A stretch of DNA of 64,000 nt from Narthecium ossifragum (taxonomy: Eukaryota > Streptophyta > Magnoliopsida > Dioscoreales > Nartheciaceae): contig OY986972.1 of the NCBI GenBank assembly GCA_963920575.1, positions 15,666,502 to 15,730,501 of the forward strand, written 5' to 3'. A model generated the notes under the pieces. It was given only the letters and a program-made list of their open reading frames with translations. It was not told where the DNA came from and ran no database searches. Positions 21,365 through 33,272 of the stretch are shown one piece after another. Made by a program: the position numbers and the translations under genes. Position 1 is the first letter of the stretch, and each line of letters opens with the position of its first letter.

Positions 21365-22112
21365 TGTTGGATTAAGGCTTGTATAAAACCCCAAATACTT
21401 ATTAAATAAGTATGGGCTAAGCCTTGCAAGTGTTGAATCAAATGAGCCAATGGATGAGCCCATTGTTAATTAACCAAATGGATGAGCCCATATCGTGTGG
21501 TGAAAATGTTTAGTGCCACATTGGTTGTGGAGAGAGCATTCCACTTGTTTATAAAGTTTTTGGAGTTTATATGCTTTGAATACTTGAGTGGACTAAAGTG
21601 AGGCACCCACACGCTCGCGCGCGCGCCGCCGCGGCCGGCCGGCCATGCTCTTGCGCCATGGGAGGTGTGTGCCTATTTTGCTACATGGCGATCTGGTTGA
21701 GTCAGGTCGAATACACTGGACTGATTGGGCTGAGTCAGCTTGACTTTTCAGCTTTCAAGTCGATTACATATGAGTTGGTTGAGCCTAAATGGCTCATTTA
21801 CTCACAATTAATTAGTTGAGTCAGTTATGGCTCTTGGACTAACCAAGATTGGGCAGTTATGGCTGATGTGGTACATGTTCTCCTGGTCAGCTGTTACTGT
21901 TGACATGGCGACACTTGAGCTTCCCACTAAGTGGGGGTTACTGGTGATGTGACAGTTACAGATGACATGATAGCCCATAACTTGGATGTTACTGCTGATG
22001 TAGTGCCTCTTTTCACCTTCCAACTAAATGACTGATCAGCTAGCCATCCTAGCCTATAAATAGGACCCTACTCAATCCAATGAGAGGCTAGAACATGCAT
22101 ACACTTTCAACA
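21365..22112 (+). repeat. candidate Ty1/copia LTR
   Basis: Starts TGTTGGATTAAGGC right after GTGGGGGAT, which looks like a copia polypurine tract on the + strand. It ends ...CTTTCAACA, giving a 5-bp TGTTG/CAACA terminal inverted repeat over 748 bp. It includes a GC-rich CGCGCGCGCCGCCGCGGCCG run near 21616-21635. A late TATA-like CCTATAAATAGG (22053-22064) hints that the true end may be further right. No partner LTR is in the window. Confidence 0.35.
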
Positions 22113-22126
22113 CACTTGCACTAAAG

Positions 22127-22310
22127 GATCCTGTAGAGAATACCGTGCCTGCTGGAGCTCGAAGGGCGAGTCGACTTCCCTCCATGAACGGATCATTGTA
22201 TTCTATGAGCTTTTTGCCTAAAGAATCAAAGCTTAGAGAACAGTGTGATACACTGGCTCGATCGAATTCTTCTTCTTCATTGGTATCTTCCTCCAATTTT
22301 TTTATACCGA
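22127..22310 (+). pseudogene. possible host terminal exon truncated by the Tat insertion
   Basis: A frame open through 22310 encodes a basic, Ser-rich peptide with ARRASRLPSMNGSLYSMSFL and ARSNSSSSLVSSSNFF. The Tat element begins at 22311. On the other side of the element the same frame meets TAA at 42599-42601, three bases after the TSD, and an AATAAA lies near 42653. An upstream acceptor-like TGCACTAAAG is present. I do not recognise the family, so this is an inference from frame and context only. Confidence 0.35.
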
Positions 22311-24370
22311 TGTTGACATCAATTTTGGCTAGGCCAAAAGGTCGCAGTAACCACTGTTTGTTTGAGCCAAAATAACATCAGATAGACTCAAGCAAGCTTA
22401 GAACATATTTGAAATGTCCAATAAATGCTTGTCCTAACTTCGATGGCATCCAGGGGCATTTGGGTAATTTCACCCGCCTAAGGGCGTATTGGGAATTTGG
22501 GCCAAAATACAGGCCTGGACTCCCCATTACATTCTACAACAACCTTGCATGGCTTTGACGGCAACCTAAATAAGCCATATCGACGCAGGGATATTCTAGT
22601 AATTTTACTGAAACCTCTAGCCCCCAGGGGTATTTTGGGCCATTCACACCCTCAGGGTATAATTGTCTGAAAATTAACCATTCCACCCTCAAAATATTTT
22701 GGTCTGACATATATGACCACTGAGGATGTTTTGGGTAAAATCCCGGTAAATATTCAGAATTCAGATAAATATTTTGTACAGGAGAAAATATTCACAGATG
22801 ATTTATCAAATCTGGACAAATATTTAAATGACAATGGACATGAGAAATATTCAAAATCGAGATTCGAACAGCACTTTCGAATTTCAAAAGATAAATCCGC
22901 CAAAACAAAAATCATCAAATCTCCATGGGCTGCATGGTTGGTCGTCCTTATACATGTCCATACCATATATATATAAAAAATATATATAAACCAGCCTCAC
23001 TCGTCCATACCATATAAATAAAAAAAAGAGAAATATATATAAACCAGCATCACCCGCCCATACCATATAAAAAATATATATATAATCAACATCCCTTTGA
23101 TCTCGTTGTAGCTATCCTTATACGAAAGGATGAGCAATCTTAAGGGCAATCAACAGCCTTTGATTAAGGGATCCATGATCCCATTCCATACAAAGAGATA
23201 GGCCTCTCGTGCCTATAAATAGAGGAGTATGGCCTTGAGAAAAGGCTGGTCGGAGCTGGGTTGAACGGGTTGAAGGCTGGTCTTGGCTGAAGGCATTGAA
23301 GCTTGGTCGGAGCTGGTCGAAGCTGGGTGGAAGAACGCTGAAGGCTGGTCTTGGCTGAAGGCATTGAAGCTTGGTGGGAGCTGGTCGAAGCTGGGTGGAA
23401 GAACGCTGAAGGCTGGTCTTGGCTGAAGGCATTGAAGCTTGGCTGAAGAAGAAGCTGGTTGAAGAAATCGAAGGAGAAGCTGAAGAGGAAACTGAAGAAG
23501 AGGGTTGAAGACGAAGAGGTTCTGGTGACGTTCCAAAGTTGTGCATCACCGGACGACGTAGATCCAGCCCACACAGCCGGAACCCATTGAGACGCTCGCG
23601 TCTCTTGATCGACGCTGTAGGAGGCTCGTCGATCCTGCGGCTCAACCTTCGCTCTCTTGCTAGTCACCTGCGGCTTGGATCTCCAGCAAGGTTGCTCTAG
23701 CTTAGTTCCTCGCCAGCGACGGAGATCGAGCCAAGGCTCTCTCTCTCCCGGCGGCTTTGAAGACAAGCTTCCCCTATTTTTGTTCTTGTTTAATGTTCCA
23801 GCCGGCGTTTGTTCCGTCTCCTTGGTGATCTCGCGGCGCAAGAACATCAACCCATTCTGGAGAGGGATAGCCACCATCATCGTTTCGGCGACTGAAGCTC
23901 CAGCCGCTCACCGCACCTCTTTGGTTCCAACCAGCGCTCCCCTGTTCTAGCCGGTTCTAAGCTTCTTTTCTCCAAGCCGGCTTCATCAAACCCAGTTGCC
24001 GCTCCTCCCACGACAATAGGAGTCGGATCTTGCTGGACGGTGTTCTCAAACATTTGCACAACAAAGCTCTCAAGCCCACCGGATTTGAAGCCTCCTGCGG
24101 CAAGACCGGCGTGCATGGCAATGAAGGTGGTCTAAAGCCTCACGTGATGCATTTCTTTTGATCTTTTCTTTTATTATAAAATGTTTATTCTATTGGATCT
24201 AGAATCGGAGGTATTCCTGACGGGGATGTAAATGATGGATCTGTCGACTTGGCGATCGGCAAATCAAGGGGTGTGGTGCCTACAATTTCCTGAAATGAAA
24301 TTAAATATGATTTGCTCGGAAATAAAATAGAGACCTCGTCCCAACGAGATTGACGTTTTATCCACGAACA
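22311..24370 (+). repeat. 5' LTR of the Tat element
   Basis: 2060 bp, from TGTTGACATCAATTTTGG to TATCCACGAACA. A TATA box CTATAAATAG lies at 23213-23222. It differs from the 3' LTR by one extra 68-bp unit in the array at 23273-23440 and by point changes. Long open frames on its - strand coincide with the array and are not conserved in one frame, so they are not called as genes. Confidence 0.95.
23273..23445 (+). repeat. 68-bp tandem array in the 5' LTR
   Basis: The unit starts AAGGCTGGTCTTGGCTGAAG and ends GGAAGAACGCTG. Copies begin at 23273, 23341 and 23409 (the last partial). The 3' LTR has one full unit fewer, at about 41566. It lies just downstream of the LTR TATA box, in R/U5. Confidence 0.9.
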
Positions 24371-24394
24371 AAATCTGGCACGCCCAGTGGGACC
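24371..24394 (+). promoter_or_regulatory. primer-binding site of the Tat element
   Basis: After a short spacer following the LTR, TGGCACGCCCAGTGGGACC (24376-24394) occupies the position where a tRNA 3' end would pair to prime minus-strand DNA. The tRNA species was not determined. Confidence 0.65.
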
Positions 24395-24518
24395 ACACCT
24401 TACCTCCCATCTCTAGATCCAAAAAAAAAACAAGAAGAAAAGAAAAGAAAATGATGATGAAAAACAAATCATATGTATATACATATACTCTTACATCTTG
24501 ACAAGTCTAACTTCTTAA

Positions 24519-25863
24519 ATGAAGGATATGACGCAGGCAACTTTGGAAGCGTTTGTCACGATTCGCTTTGGCGACCTCTCGTTTGACATCCCGATTGGAA
24601 GCGACGGCCTTCCAATGCTGACTACGCCATCAAAAGTTTCCTTCGCCACTCCAGGAGCAGCTACCTCCGATGCACAAGCGAAGACTATCGTGGGATCTCA
24701 TGAGAAGATGGTGACTCGCCAAGACGGGTTCCGGGCTCATCAAAGGAAGCATAACGATGAAGCTCCCTCAGTTGGATCTGGCGAAAGCAAGATGGTCGCA
24801 AATGGATCTCGTGTTTACCCAGGAGCAACCGAAGACGTCAAGTCAAAGATATCGGCGCCGTTAAATGGTTCGGGCCACCAAATGAAGTTGAAGACTCCCC
24901 AAAATCATCCAGGTGTCGGGGGTTCCTCAGCCAGATCTCGTACCCATCAAGCCGAGAATGCCAAAGTTCCAACTAGCAAGCCGCTCACACTGGCAGCCAG
25001 ACAATCAAAGACGTTTGTTCCGTAGAGACAGCCGGGGGCAGTCACTCGCGTGGAATCCGTTTCGACCGATGACGACGGCTTTACCCTCGTTACTTCCAAG
25101 AGAAGACCCAGGGTGGCCAAGGAAGCTTCTGCAATCTAGACGATCTCCGCACCACGTGCCAAAGGTCTGAAGGGCAAAATGATCTATCCATCTGTTGCGA
25201 AGACGCAGGTAGCCCCTAAGGTTGACTACGAAGCCCATTACGAGGTGTACCCCGACAAACCCTGGATTGGCCTCCACGCAACAGGGAATGATGAAGCATC
25301 GATCCACGTTCGGTACTGCTATGTTCAGTTACTCCGAGCGGAGTATGAATGCCAATGAAGGAATGTAGAGCCCAAACACCCGATTCGTCAGAGTTACATC
25401 AAAGATATGCGAGTGGCTTACACATACTACATCACTCAGGAGCTGCAGAGTCTTCAGGATGAAGCGAGCTCTGATAAAAGCGACGCCAACATCCTTCACG
25501 TCAATGGCGACAGTCTCCAGCCTGAAGGAAGCTATGACCAACCACAGTTCTCCCATGTCCCTGTCAAGGCAGAGAAGCCCGTAGGAAAGGGGAAGAATAC
25601 GAAGTCAAAGGTGGTTGCGCATACGTCCTCCGTTCCATGCCGGCGGTTCAAGCCATCCTTATTATGGGGCATCACTCAAGACCACCTCATCCGAGGTTTC
25701 ATCAGAGACAAGTCAAGACACAGAGGAGGTCATTCAAGAGAACGAATTTGATATCATGGCAGCAATGCCCGTTGGAGTTCAAGACGACGAGATGTCCACT
25801 TCCTCCAATACGTCTTCAAGTGTTCCGCCGAAAAGACGAAGGAAGAAAACCGCCGTCGAATAA
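24519..25863 (+). pseudogene. Tat element ORF1 (pre-gag ORF), broken
   Basis: A frame starts at ATG 24519 (MKDMTQATLEAFVTIRFGDL) and is interrupted by stops at 25023-25025, 25137-25139 and near 25359. It resumes in the same frame (IKDMRVAYTYYITQELQSLQ), then shifts frame near 25640 to end at 25863 with a basic PPKRRRKK motif. An extra ORF ahead of gag is known in Ogre and other Tat elements, and its function is unknown. The product would be hydrophilic, with many Ser/Thr/Lys residues and a possible nuclear-localisation motif at its end. No catalytic motif was seen. Confidence 0.6.
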
Positions 25864-25995
25864 CCTCAAAAATGCGTCATCATCAATTTGCCAAACCGTC
25901 CATGGACCAGAAGCGTCACCCGCTCCCTTGGCAGAAAAGACGTGGGTTCCGAGGCATCATATGAACACTAATTTCCTACTCTCCCTGAATCCCCG

Positions 25996-28641
25996 GTGAA
26001 CGAGTCTCCCACAAGCAGATCCCCTTCACCTGAGCGCTATCAAGTCTTTGCTACCACGGTTGAAGAAGAGTTGGAGCAATTGAGGAACGCGCTACAACTA
26101 AAGGATGCCGAGATAGCCAGCCTCAGGGCTCAAGTGCCTCCTGAAAATAATTCGCATGCTGAAAATAATTCTCACTCGAATGTGTCTCCCAATATGGTAC
26201 CTCTAGACACTGTACAAAAATTGGTCGCCGAGAGCGTGAGGGCCTTCCACATGCAAAACCATTATGCCATGAGGCCGGGATACATGAAGCCATACCCTGC
26301 TGATATAGACTTGGTTCCATACCCAGCAAACTATCGGCAACCTCAATTCGCCAAGTTTAGCGGGAGTGGATCTCCGCATGAGCACATTGCTCATTTCCTA
26401 GCGGCCTGCCAAGACACGGCTCATAACGGTGCATTGTTACTACGTCAGTTCGTCCAGACCCTCTCTGGGCCGGCGTTTACTTGGTACAACAAGCTGCCTC
26501 CGGGATCCATCGCCTCATGGGAACAAATGCAGGAGGCATTTCTTCAAAGGTTCTATAGTACTCAAAGGAGCGTGGGGATTACGGAGCTCACCCAAACCGA
26601 ACAGAGTCCACACGAGAAAGCTGCGGATTTCATCAACAGATGGAGGAACTTAAGCATCCACTGCCCGCGGCCCATCACAGAAGCAGAAGCTGTACGGATG
26701 TGTATGAACAACCTGCGTCCAGAGATGGCACTATACTTGCAGGGCGTTCGTCCGCTCTCCTTCGAGGAATTGGCCTCTAAAGCCACGGACATCGAAAATT
26801 ACCTGCACCATATAGCCAGAAAAACTCATACAACGGAGGGGGTCCTAGATCGTGCCAAGAAAGATAGAGCTCCACCAAAGGGGAAGGCAGTGCTGCAAAC
26901 CTCCACAACACATGCGCCTAAACCAAAGGAGACTTACGTTCCCAGAGAACAATTTCAGTCCAGGGATAGCTCGTTGGAACCGACACAACGGCGGATAAAG
27001 GCTCTCAAAGAGAGGATAGAAAAGGAGTACTCCTTTCCGAGGGAAGAGGTCTCTGACATCTTCAATGGCTTGCTGGATATCGAACTTCTAGAGCTCCCGG
27101 AGCCACGGCGCCCTGAAGAAGCAAATAAGGTGGACGAGCCCAAGTATTGCCATTACCATAGGATACTGGGTCACACCCTCCAAGACTGCTTCGTCCTCAA
27201 AGACAAGATCCAGAAGCTGATCGATGAAGGAGTCATGGACGCCGGGCTCCTGAAGAAGCTTCAAAAAGAGAAGAGGACAGAGTCGACGCACATGATCACA
27301 ACTGTGGCCGGATCTGGATCTTTACATGAAGAGTACACACCCTCGACATTTGCTCATAGGGAAATGGAGTGCATCCCTCAAATATTTCCTCCCGGTGACG
27401 TTGAGAATAGATATATGTCTATTTCTCCCCCTGAGAAATGCGTGGCTCCTGTCCAGATGTCCGTCGAGGGAAGCTCTGGGTCTACCTTGGGAGAGTTGTA
27501 CCCCCCTGACTCGGATGATGAAGAATCCTGGTCCGACATGGAGCCGAGTTATGATCGCTTCGGGAAGACCTACATCAGCAAAAGACAGAAGAAGAAACAA
27601 GCCTTCAATCAAAGGATTAAGGCCGCCAGATATAACCCTCCAAGACCTCTGCTTCCCCGAGATTGGCAACCAAGGCCGAAGCGACACAGATCTCCGAAGT
27701 ACAAGATCTTGACAAAGGTGATGAATCGTGAAGAGATAGAAGGGTTCATTCATCAAGTCTCCACGGATTTCCGAGCTAGGAAGCCACATGTGCCGCAAAG
27801 CAATCTCCCTTGGGACACCGAAGATTACTCTTGCTTCACCATAGGAGTTTTGGAAGATGATGATGAGTCCCTCTGCTTCCCAGAAGAAGAGAAGGCCGAG
27901 GTCCACGAGGTCGTCACCCGCTCCGGGCTCCGACTTCCAGATTCTCAACCTCCACGTCCGAGAGGAAGAGACCAAGAATCGCAACAAGCAATGCATGATG
28001 TAAACTCAAACGAGTCTGTCAAGTACAATGTTGTTTCTCATTTAAAGAAAATACTTTCATTGCTTAGCGTGTACGATGCCTTGTGTCTCTCGCATGATTT
28101 TCGTAGGTCTCTTATAATTGCATTATCTTTTCCTGACGACTACCGGGCAGAAGTCCCCCAAACTAACGCCCATGTAATCGAAAGCTTAAACATAAATTTT
28201 TCCGATGACGACCTATTACTCGGGGAAAAACCCCATAATAGGCCGTTATTAATGACCGGTGATATCGATAACGTTCCTACGTCACGGGTGATGTTAGACT
28301 GCGGGTCGGCAATTAATCTTCTGCCACTCAAAACATTTCGTGACTTAGGATATGATATCGATGACTTGACATCAAGTAACATAATAGTCCAAGGCTTCCA
28401 CCAAGCCGGGCAACATGTGCTGGGTTCTATACATCTAGCGCTAAAATTTCAAGACATCGCTACGAACATCGTTTTCCATGTTATCGACGCTCGAACCTCT
28501 TATAACGCGCTGTTAGGAAGGCCTTGGCTCCATGAATACAAGGTTGTTCCTTCGACACTCCATCAGTGTTTCAAATATCAGACGCCGGAAGGTGACGTCA
28601 AGAGGGTGTTCGCCGACATGAAGCCATTCAAACCAGGGTAA
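25996..28641 (+). pseudogene. Tat gag-protease
   Basis: Open for 881 codons, but the first codon shown is GTG. The same frame continues upstream past a TAA near 25969, so the true start is upstream or lost. Residues about 16-47 are coiled-coil-like. Residues 118-270 are the retrotransposon gag domain (QFAKFSGSG, FTWYNKLPPGSI, FLQRFYS, ADFINRWRNLS). Around residue 385 a Tat-type C-H-H-C motif reads CHYHRILGHTLQDC. The aspartic protease has LDCGSAINLLP (Asp 768) and ends near LLGRPWLHEYKVVPS. The in-frame TAA at 28639-28641 separates it from RT, which lies in the same frame, so the original was a single gag-pro-pol frame. Confidence 0.9.
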
Positions 28642-31600
28642 GCATTCTTCGCCGATGCCAAGTTCTATCTAGAACCGCCGTTAAAATTGAAGAAACGTGA
28701 CCCCACGCCTGCTGCGGATATGGGCTTCACAGAAAGGTTCACCATGGAAGTTCAGCAAGGGAAGAAGCCTCCACAAGGAAAGAAGACATACCGCTATGTT
28801 CCAAGCAGTCAAAGGAAGCCCGGAGATCCAATATTCACAGTCGTTGAAGAGAAGCTTTCTAAATCCTTTCTTCAAGATTTCCCAGTGCCTCTCCCAAGAC
28901 TCCTGCCTTCCTACGTCAAGCCGCCCCCAAACAAAGGGAAAGTCCAAGTGAATGAAGAAATAGGCGGCAATGAAGGGAACATGAAGTACGGACAACCTGT
29001 CAAGTTCATACAAGCTTCCCCGATCACGGCGGATACACATGTGACAAATACAAGGTTGCCCATATTGTTCTATGATCAAAAGTCACTGCATATGATGGAT
29101 CGCATGGGATATGACATCAATTCCGGAGAAGGTTTGTGCGAAGGTCGAGGCAAGAAACAACCCTTTGAAGATCTCCTGACGGAATCACAAAAAGAGGCCA
29201 TTCGTTACGGCGAAGACTTGACCTTTGGCAGAACAGGGCTTGGATATAAGTTTCAAGTATGCGCCACTTCCATAGATGTCGTCGATCTCCAAGGAGCGCC
29301 GCCACAGCTCGAAGACGGTGGTCAAGCAACTGTAAACGACTTAGAAGAAATCAACCTGGGGGCAGAAGATGATCCTCGTCCAACATTCATCAGCTCTCAT
29401 ATGACGCCGGATGAGAAGAATCAATTCATTCTCTTTCTTCGGCAAAATCAAGACGTGTTCGCTTGGAGCTATAAGGAGATGCCAGGTTTGGATGTCAATG
29501 TAGCTGTCCATCGTCTCGCCACAGAAGAAGATGTTCACCCCATCAAGCAGTCTCAGAGACGCTTTCAACCCGAGTTGATTCCGAAAATCAGCACTGAGGT
29601 CGACAAACTTATCAATGCAGGTTTCATCCGGGAGGTGCAGTATCCCAAGTGGCTCGCAAACATCGTTCCTGTGAAGAAGAAGAATGGTCAACTGAGAATC
29701 TGCATAGATTTCAGGGACCTAAATAAAGCCTGCCCAAAAGATGACTTTCCGCTACCCATTACGGAACTCATGGTCGACGCTGCCACTGGTCATGAGATTT
29801 TGTCTTTTATGGACGGATACTCGGGGTACAACCAAATAAAAATGGCTCCCGAAGACGAAGAGCTTACAGCTTTTCGCACACCGAAAGGCATATTCTGTTA
29901 TACAGTGATGGCGTTCGGGCCGAAGAACGCAGGGGCCACCTATCAAAGAGCCATGACAGTCATCTTCAACGACCTCCTTCATGACATCGTGGAGTGCTAT
30001 GTCGATGATTTAGTGGTGAAGACGAAGCATAGGCAAGATCACTTCGAACACCTCACCAGAGTTTTCGAAAGGCTAAGGCGGTACAACCTAAAGATGAACC
30101 CAATGAAGTGCGCATTTGGTGTCACGTCCGGCAAGCTTCTCGGGTTCGTGGTTCGCAAACAAGGAATCAAAGTCGACCCTGCTAAAGCTAAAGCCATCTT
30201 GTTGATGCCTCCGCCTCGCAACCTTTACGAGCTCAAGAGCCTACAAGGACGACTTGCCTACATACGAAGGTTCATCTCCAATTTGGCTGGCCGTTGCAAA
30301 CCATTTTCTCATCTCATGAAGAAAGGAGCTCCGTTCGAATGGGATATATCTTGCCAGAACGCTTTTCAAAGCATAAAAGAATATCTCATCAACCCGCCGG
30401 TTCTAGCCTCCCCTGTCAAAGGAAAGCCCTTGATCCTGTATACGGCGGCTCTGCCCGGATCGCTGGGAGCTTTGCTTGCACAGCATGATGATGAAGGCAA
30501 GGAGAGAGCCCTCTACTATCTTAGCCGAACCTTGGTTGGGGCCTAGCATAATTATTCAGAAATGGAGAAAGTATGCTTGGCATTAGTGTTCGCCGCTCAG
30601 AAGCTTCGTCATTATCTCTTGGAGCATCCCATACAGCTCGTCTCCAAAACTGATCCCTTGCGATATATTCTAAAAAAGCTAGTCCTTTCCGGACGGCTCG
30701 CAAAATGGGCGATGCTACTATCTCAGTTCGACATAACGTACGTCCCACAAAAGGCTGTCAAAGGGCAAGCCCTGGCTGACTTTCTCGCCGCTCATCCGGT
30801 GCCAAGCAATGCAACTGTAGAAGATGATTTACCAGATGAAGAAGTATTCATCACCGACATTCAACCTCCTTGGGAAATGTACTTTGACGGAGCATACAGA
30901 CATTCAGGAGCGGGGGCAGGAATAATTTTTGTCACTCCGACACAAGCCCTGATCCCGTATTCCTTTGCACTAACTTCAGCGTCATCCAACAACATGGCAG
31001 AGTACGAAGCCCTCGTTATCGGATTAGAGATAGCGCTGTAAATGGGGATGGACCCGCTCAACGCTTACGGAGATTCTCAACTCATCATAAATCAAATCCT
31101 TGGCACTTATGCAGTCAAGAAAGAAGAATTAATTCCTTATTTTATCAGGGCCAAGGGACTCATCGATTGCTTCAAGGAGCTGAAGATTCAACACGTCCCA
31201 CGATCCCAAAACCAAAAGGCGGATGCTCTAGCCGGTCTAGCCACAGCCATGGTCCTCTCGCCTTCAGGAACGTTAGAAGTAAGGGTTGAGGAGAGGCGAG
31301 TCCTCACTCCCCTACTTGAAGAAGTTCCAAACACATATATGCCGACTCTCGTCAATGTCGTCTCCACATCAGAAATACAAACAACTGATTGGAGAGGGCC
31401 CTTCCTTGATTATCTCATGTCAAGGATACTCCCTACAAATCCCCAAGAAAGGTTGAGGCTAAGAAGAAGGGTGACGAAATACACTTGTGTCAATGACACA
31501 TTATACCGGAGGTCGTACGACGGACTCTTACTCCGATGCCTTTCTAATGACGAAGCGGCGTCAGCACTCCAAGAAATCCACTCGGGCATATGCGGAGCAC

Positions 31601-31660
31601 ATCAGTCAGGTCCTAAGTTGTATCACCAGCTAAAGCATTTGGGGTACTACTGGCCTCTTC
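28642..31660 (+). pseudogene. Tat reverse transcriptase, RNase H and second RNase H
   Basis: Continues in the gag-pro frame after its stop. RT is open from 28687 to 30546 and carries IRICIDFRDLNKACPKDDFP-type motifs, the catalytic YVDD (29998-30009), and LGFVV with the ALLAQHD RNase H segment. Stops at 30544-30546 and 31039-31041 interrupt it in frame. A second RNase H begins at YFDGAYRHSGAGAGIIF (about 30880), with NMAEYEAL, AYGDSQLIINQ and QNQKADALA carrying the other acidic residues. This is the archaeal-type extra RNase H that distinguishes the Tat lineage. Linker and integrase zinc-finger residues (HSGICGAH, YYWP) follow before a frameshift near 31660. Confidence 0.92.
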
Positions 31661-31661
31661 T

Positions 31662-32642
31662 ATGGTGCGCGACTCCATCGAGTATGTTAGAAAATGTCAT
31701 GTCTGCCAAATTCATGCAGACTTCATACACCAACCCCCGGAGCCACTTCATCCTACGAGCGTCTCCTGGCCTTTTGAAGCATGGGGGTTAGACATCGTGG
31801 GCCCCATCCAGCCATCTTCGTCAAAAGGCCACTCATATATCCTAGCAGCGACCAGCTACTTCTCCAAATGGGCGGAAGCTGTTCCTTTAAAAAATACGAG
31901 GGGAGAAACGGTAGTACAGTTCATCAAGACACACATTATCTACCGATTTGGGATCCCTGCAAAAATTATCTCAGATAATGGTACACCCTTCAAAAACAGA
32001 AATGTAGAGGGATTGTGCGCCAAGTACAAAATTAAACACCATTTCTCATCGGCATATAACGCCGCAGCCAACGGACAGGCAGAGGCATTTAACAAGGTTC
32101 TCTGCAAGCTCCTGAAGAAAGTAGTTCATAAAGACAAGAGGGAATGGCACGAGAAGCTGCTGGAGAATCTCTGGGCATACCGTACCACAATGAAAACTCC
32201 AACGGGGGCAACCCCTTATTCGTTTGTCTTTGGGGGGGAAGCAGTCCTTCCTCTCGAAATCCAGGTACCTTCCCTCAGAGTCGCTCTACATGAAGGCTTG
32301 ACAGAAGACCAGGCTGCAAAATTAAGGCTCGACAAGCTCGATAGCCTAGAAGAACGGCGCATGGAGGCCCAACAAAATCTAGAAATGTACCAAGCCAGAG
32401 TTTCCAGAGCCTTCGACAAGAAAGTGAAGCGCCGCTCGTTCAAAGTCGGAGACCTGGTCCTCACCATGGTCCGACCCATGGTCGTCGCCAGAAGAACCCA
32501 AGGGAAGTTTCATCCTAAATGGGAAGGGCCTTTCATAGTTCAAGAGGTCTATACCAATGGAGCTTATAAAATTATTTCCCCGGATGGTGAATACACCCCA
32601 CCTCCGGTGAATGGCAAGTTTCTCAAGCGATATTATTCCTAA
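31662..32642 (+). pseudogene. Tat integrase
   Basis: Frame 3 relative to RT, entered by a one-base shift near 31660. It starts with the second half of the HHCC finger (CHVCQ), then the core with Asp 44 (GLDIVGP), Asp 105 (IISDNGTPF) and Glu 141 (GQAEAFNK), the standard D-D-35-E spacing. The GPY/F-type C-terminal region (KVGDLVLTMVRP, KWEGPFIVQEV) leads to the end FLKRYYS. The catalytic triad is intact, but the domain is out of frame with the rest of pol. Confidence 0.92.
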
Positions 32643-33272
32643 ACATGTACGCTCCGAGCTTCAAGAGCCTAAACTGATAGCCAGAATAAAGTACTCCGCA
32701 CTTTGCGAGTTTCCCACCCATATATGAGTATAGACTTTGCATAAATAAATTTTATACTCAAATTTTTTTCCTTCTCAAAGAATAAAAAAAGAAAAAAGAG
32801 AGAAGAAAGAAAAAGAAAAATGGAGAGCATCACACACATATATGGTACAGGTGGCTTGCATGAACATAAGAAATGCCTATGCCTATGTAGGTAGGTAAGC
32901 ACATCTTATGGTTTCTCCTTTTTTACACGTAGAGCATGAGGTTCATCGACACATGCATGGGCAAAAGGCAAAGCATGCATCCATGTCTACGTTGAATAGC
33001 TTAGAAAGGTGCTTGCACATATATATGGGCAACTGTTTGTCTCTTCTGATCACATTCAAAAAAAAATGAATGAACATTGACAAGGAAACACTCTTGTCTC
33101 TTTCAAATCACATTCCGAAAAAATGAAATCAGGAAATGTGGGTTTCAGGAATTTCCTGATATATACCATAAACCCAACTCATAAGCATGAACCATGCACA
33201 AATTTTGGTCAAAAGTACGAGTTTGGCGCAACCGACATTGATACTAATAAGAGATGAAACAAATAAATGCAA
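32643..33272. other. spacer between integrase and the antisense gene
   Basis: AT-rich, with a purine run near 32785-32820 and repeated TCACATTC..AAAAAAATGAA motifs at about 33050 and 33107. No coding potential recognised. It would contain the 3' end of both the sense pol transcript and the antisense transcript. Confidence 0.5.

Noticed and set aside
21616..21635. GC-rich CGCGCGCGCC run as a CpG-island promoter
   Set aside because: Too short, and inside a candidate LTR.
23118..23880. Long open frames on the - strand of the Tat LTRs (up to 238 codons)
   Set aside because: They coincide with the 68-bp array, which is not a multiple of three, so all frames look open. The copy in the 3' LTR (41412-42101) is not conserved in a single frame.
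27322..27996. 224-codon - strand frame opposite gag-pro
   Set aside because: Shadow of the gag-pro frame on the opposite strand; no domain and different codon use.
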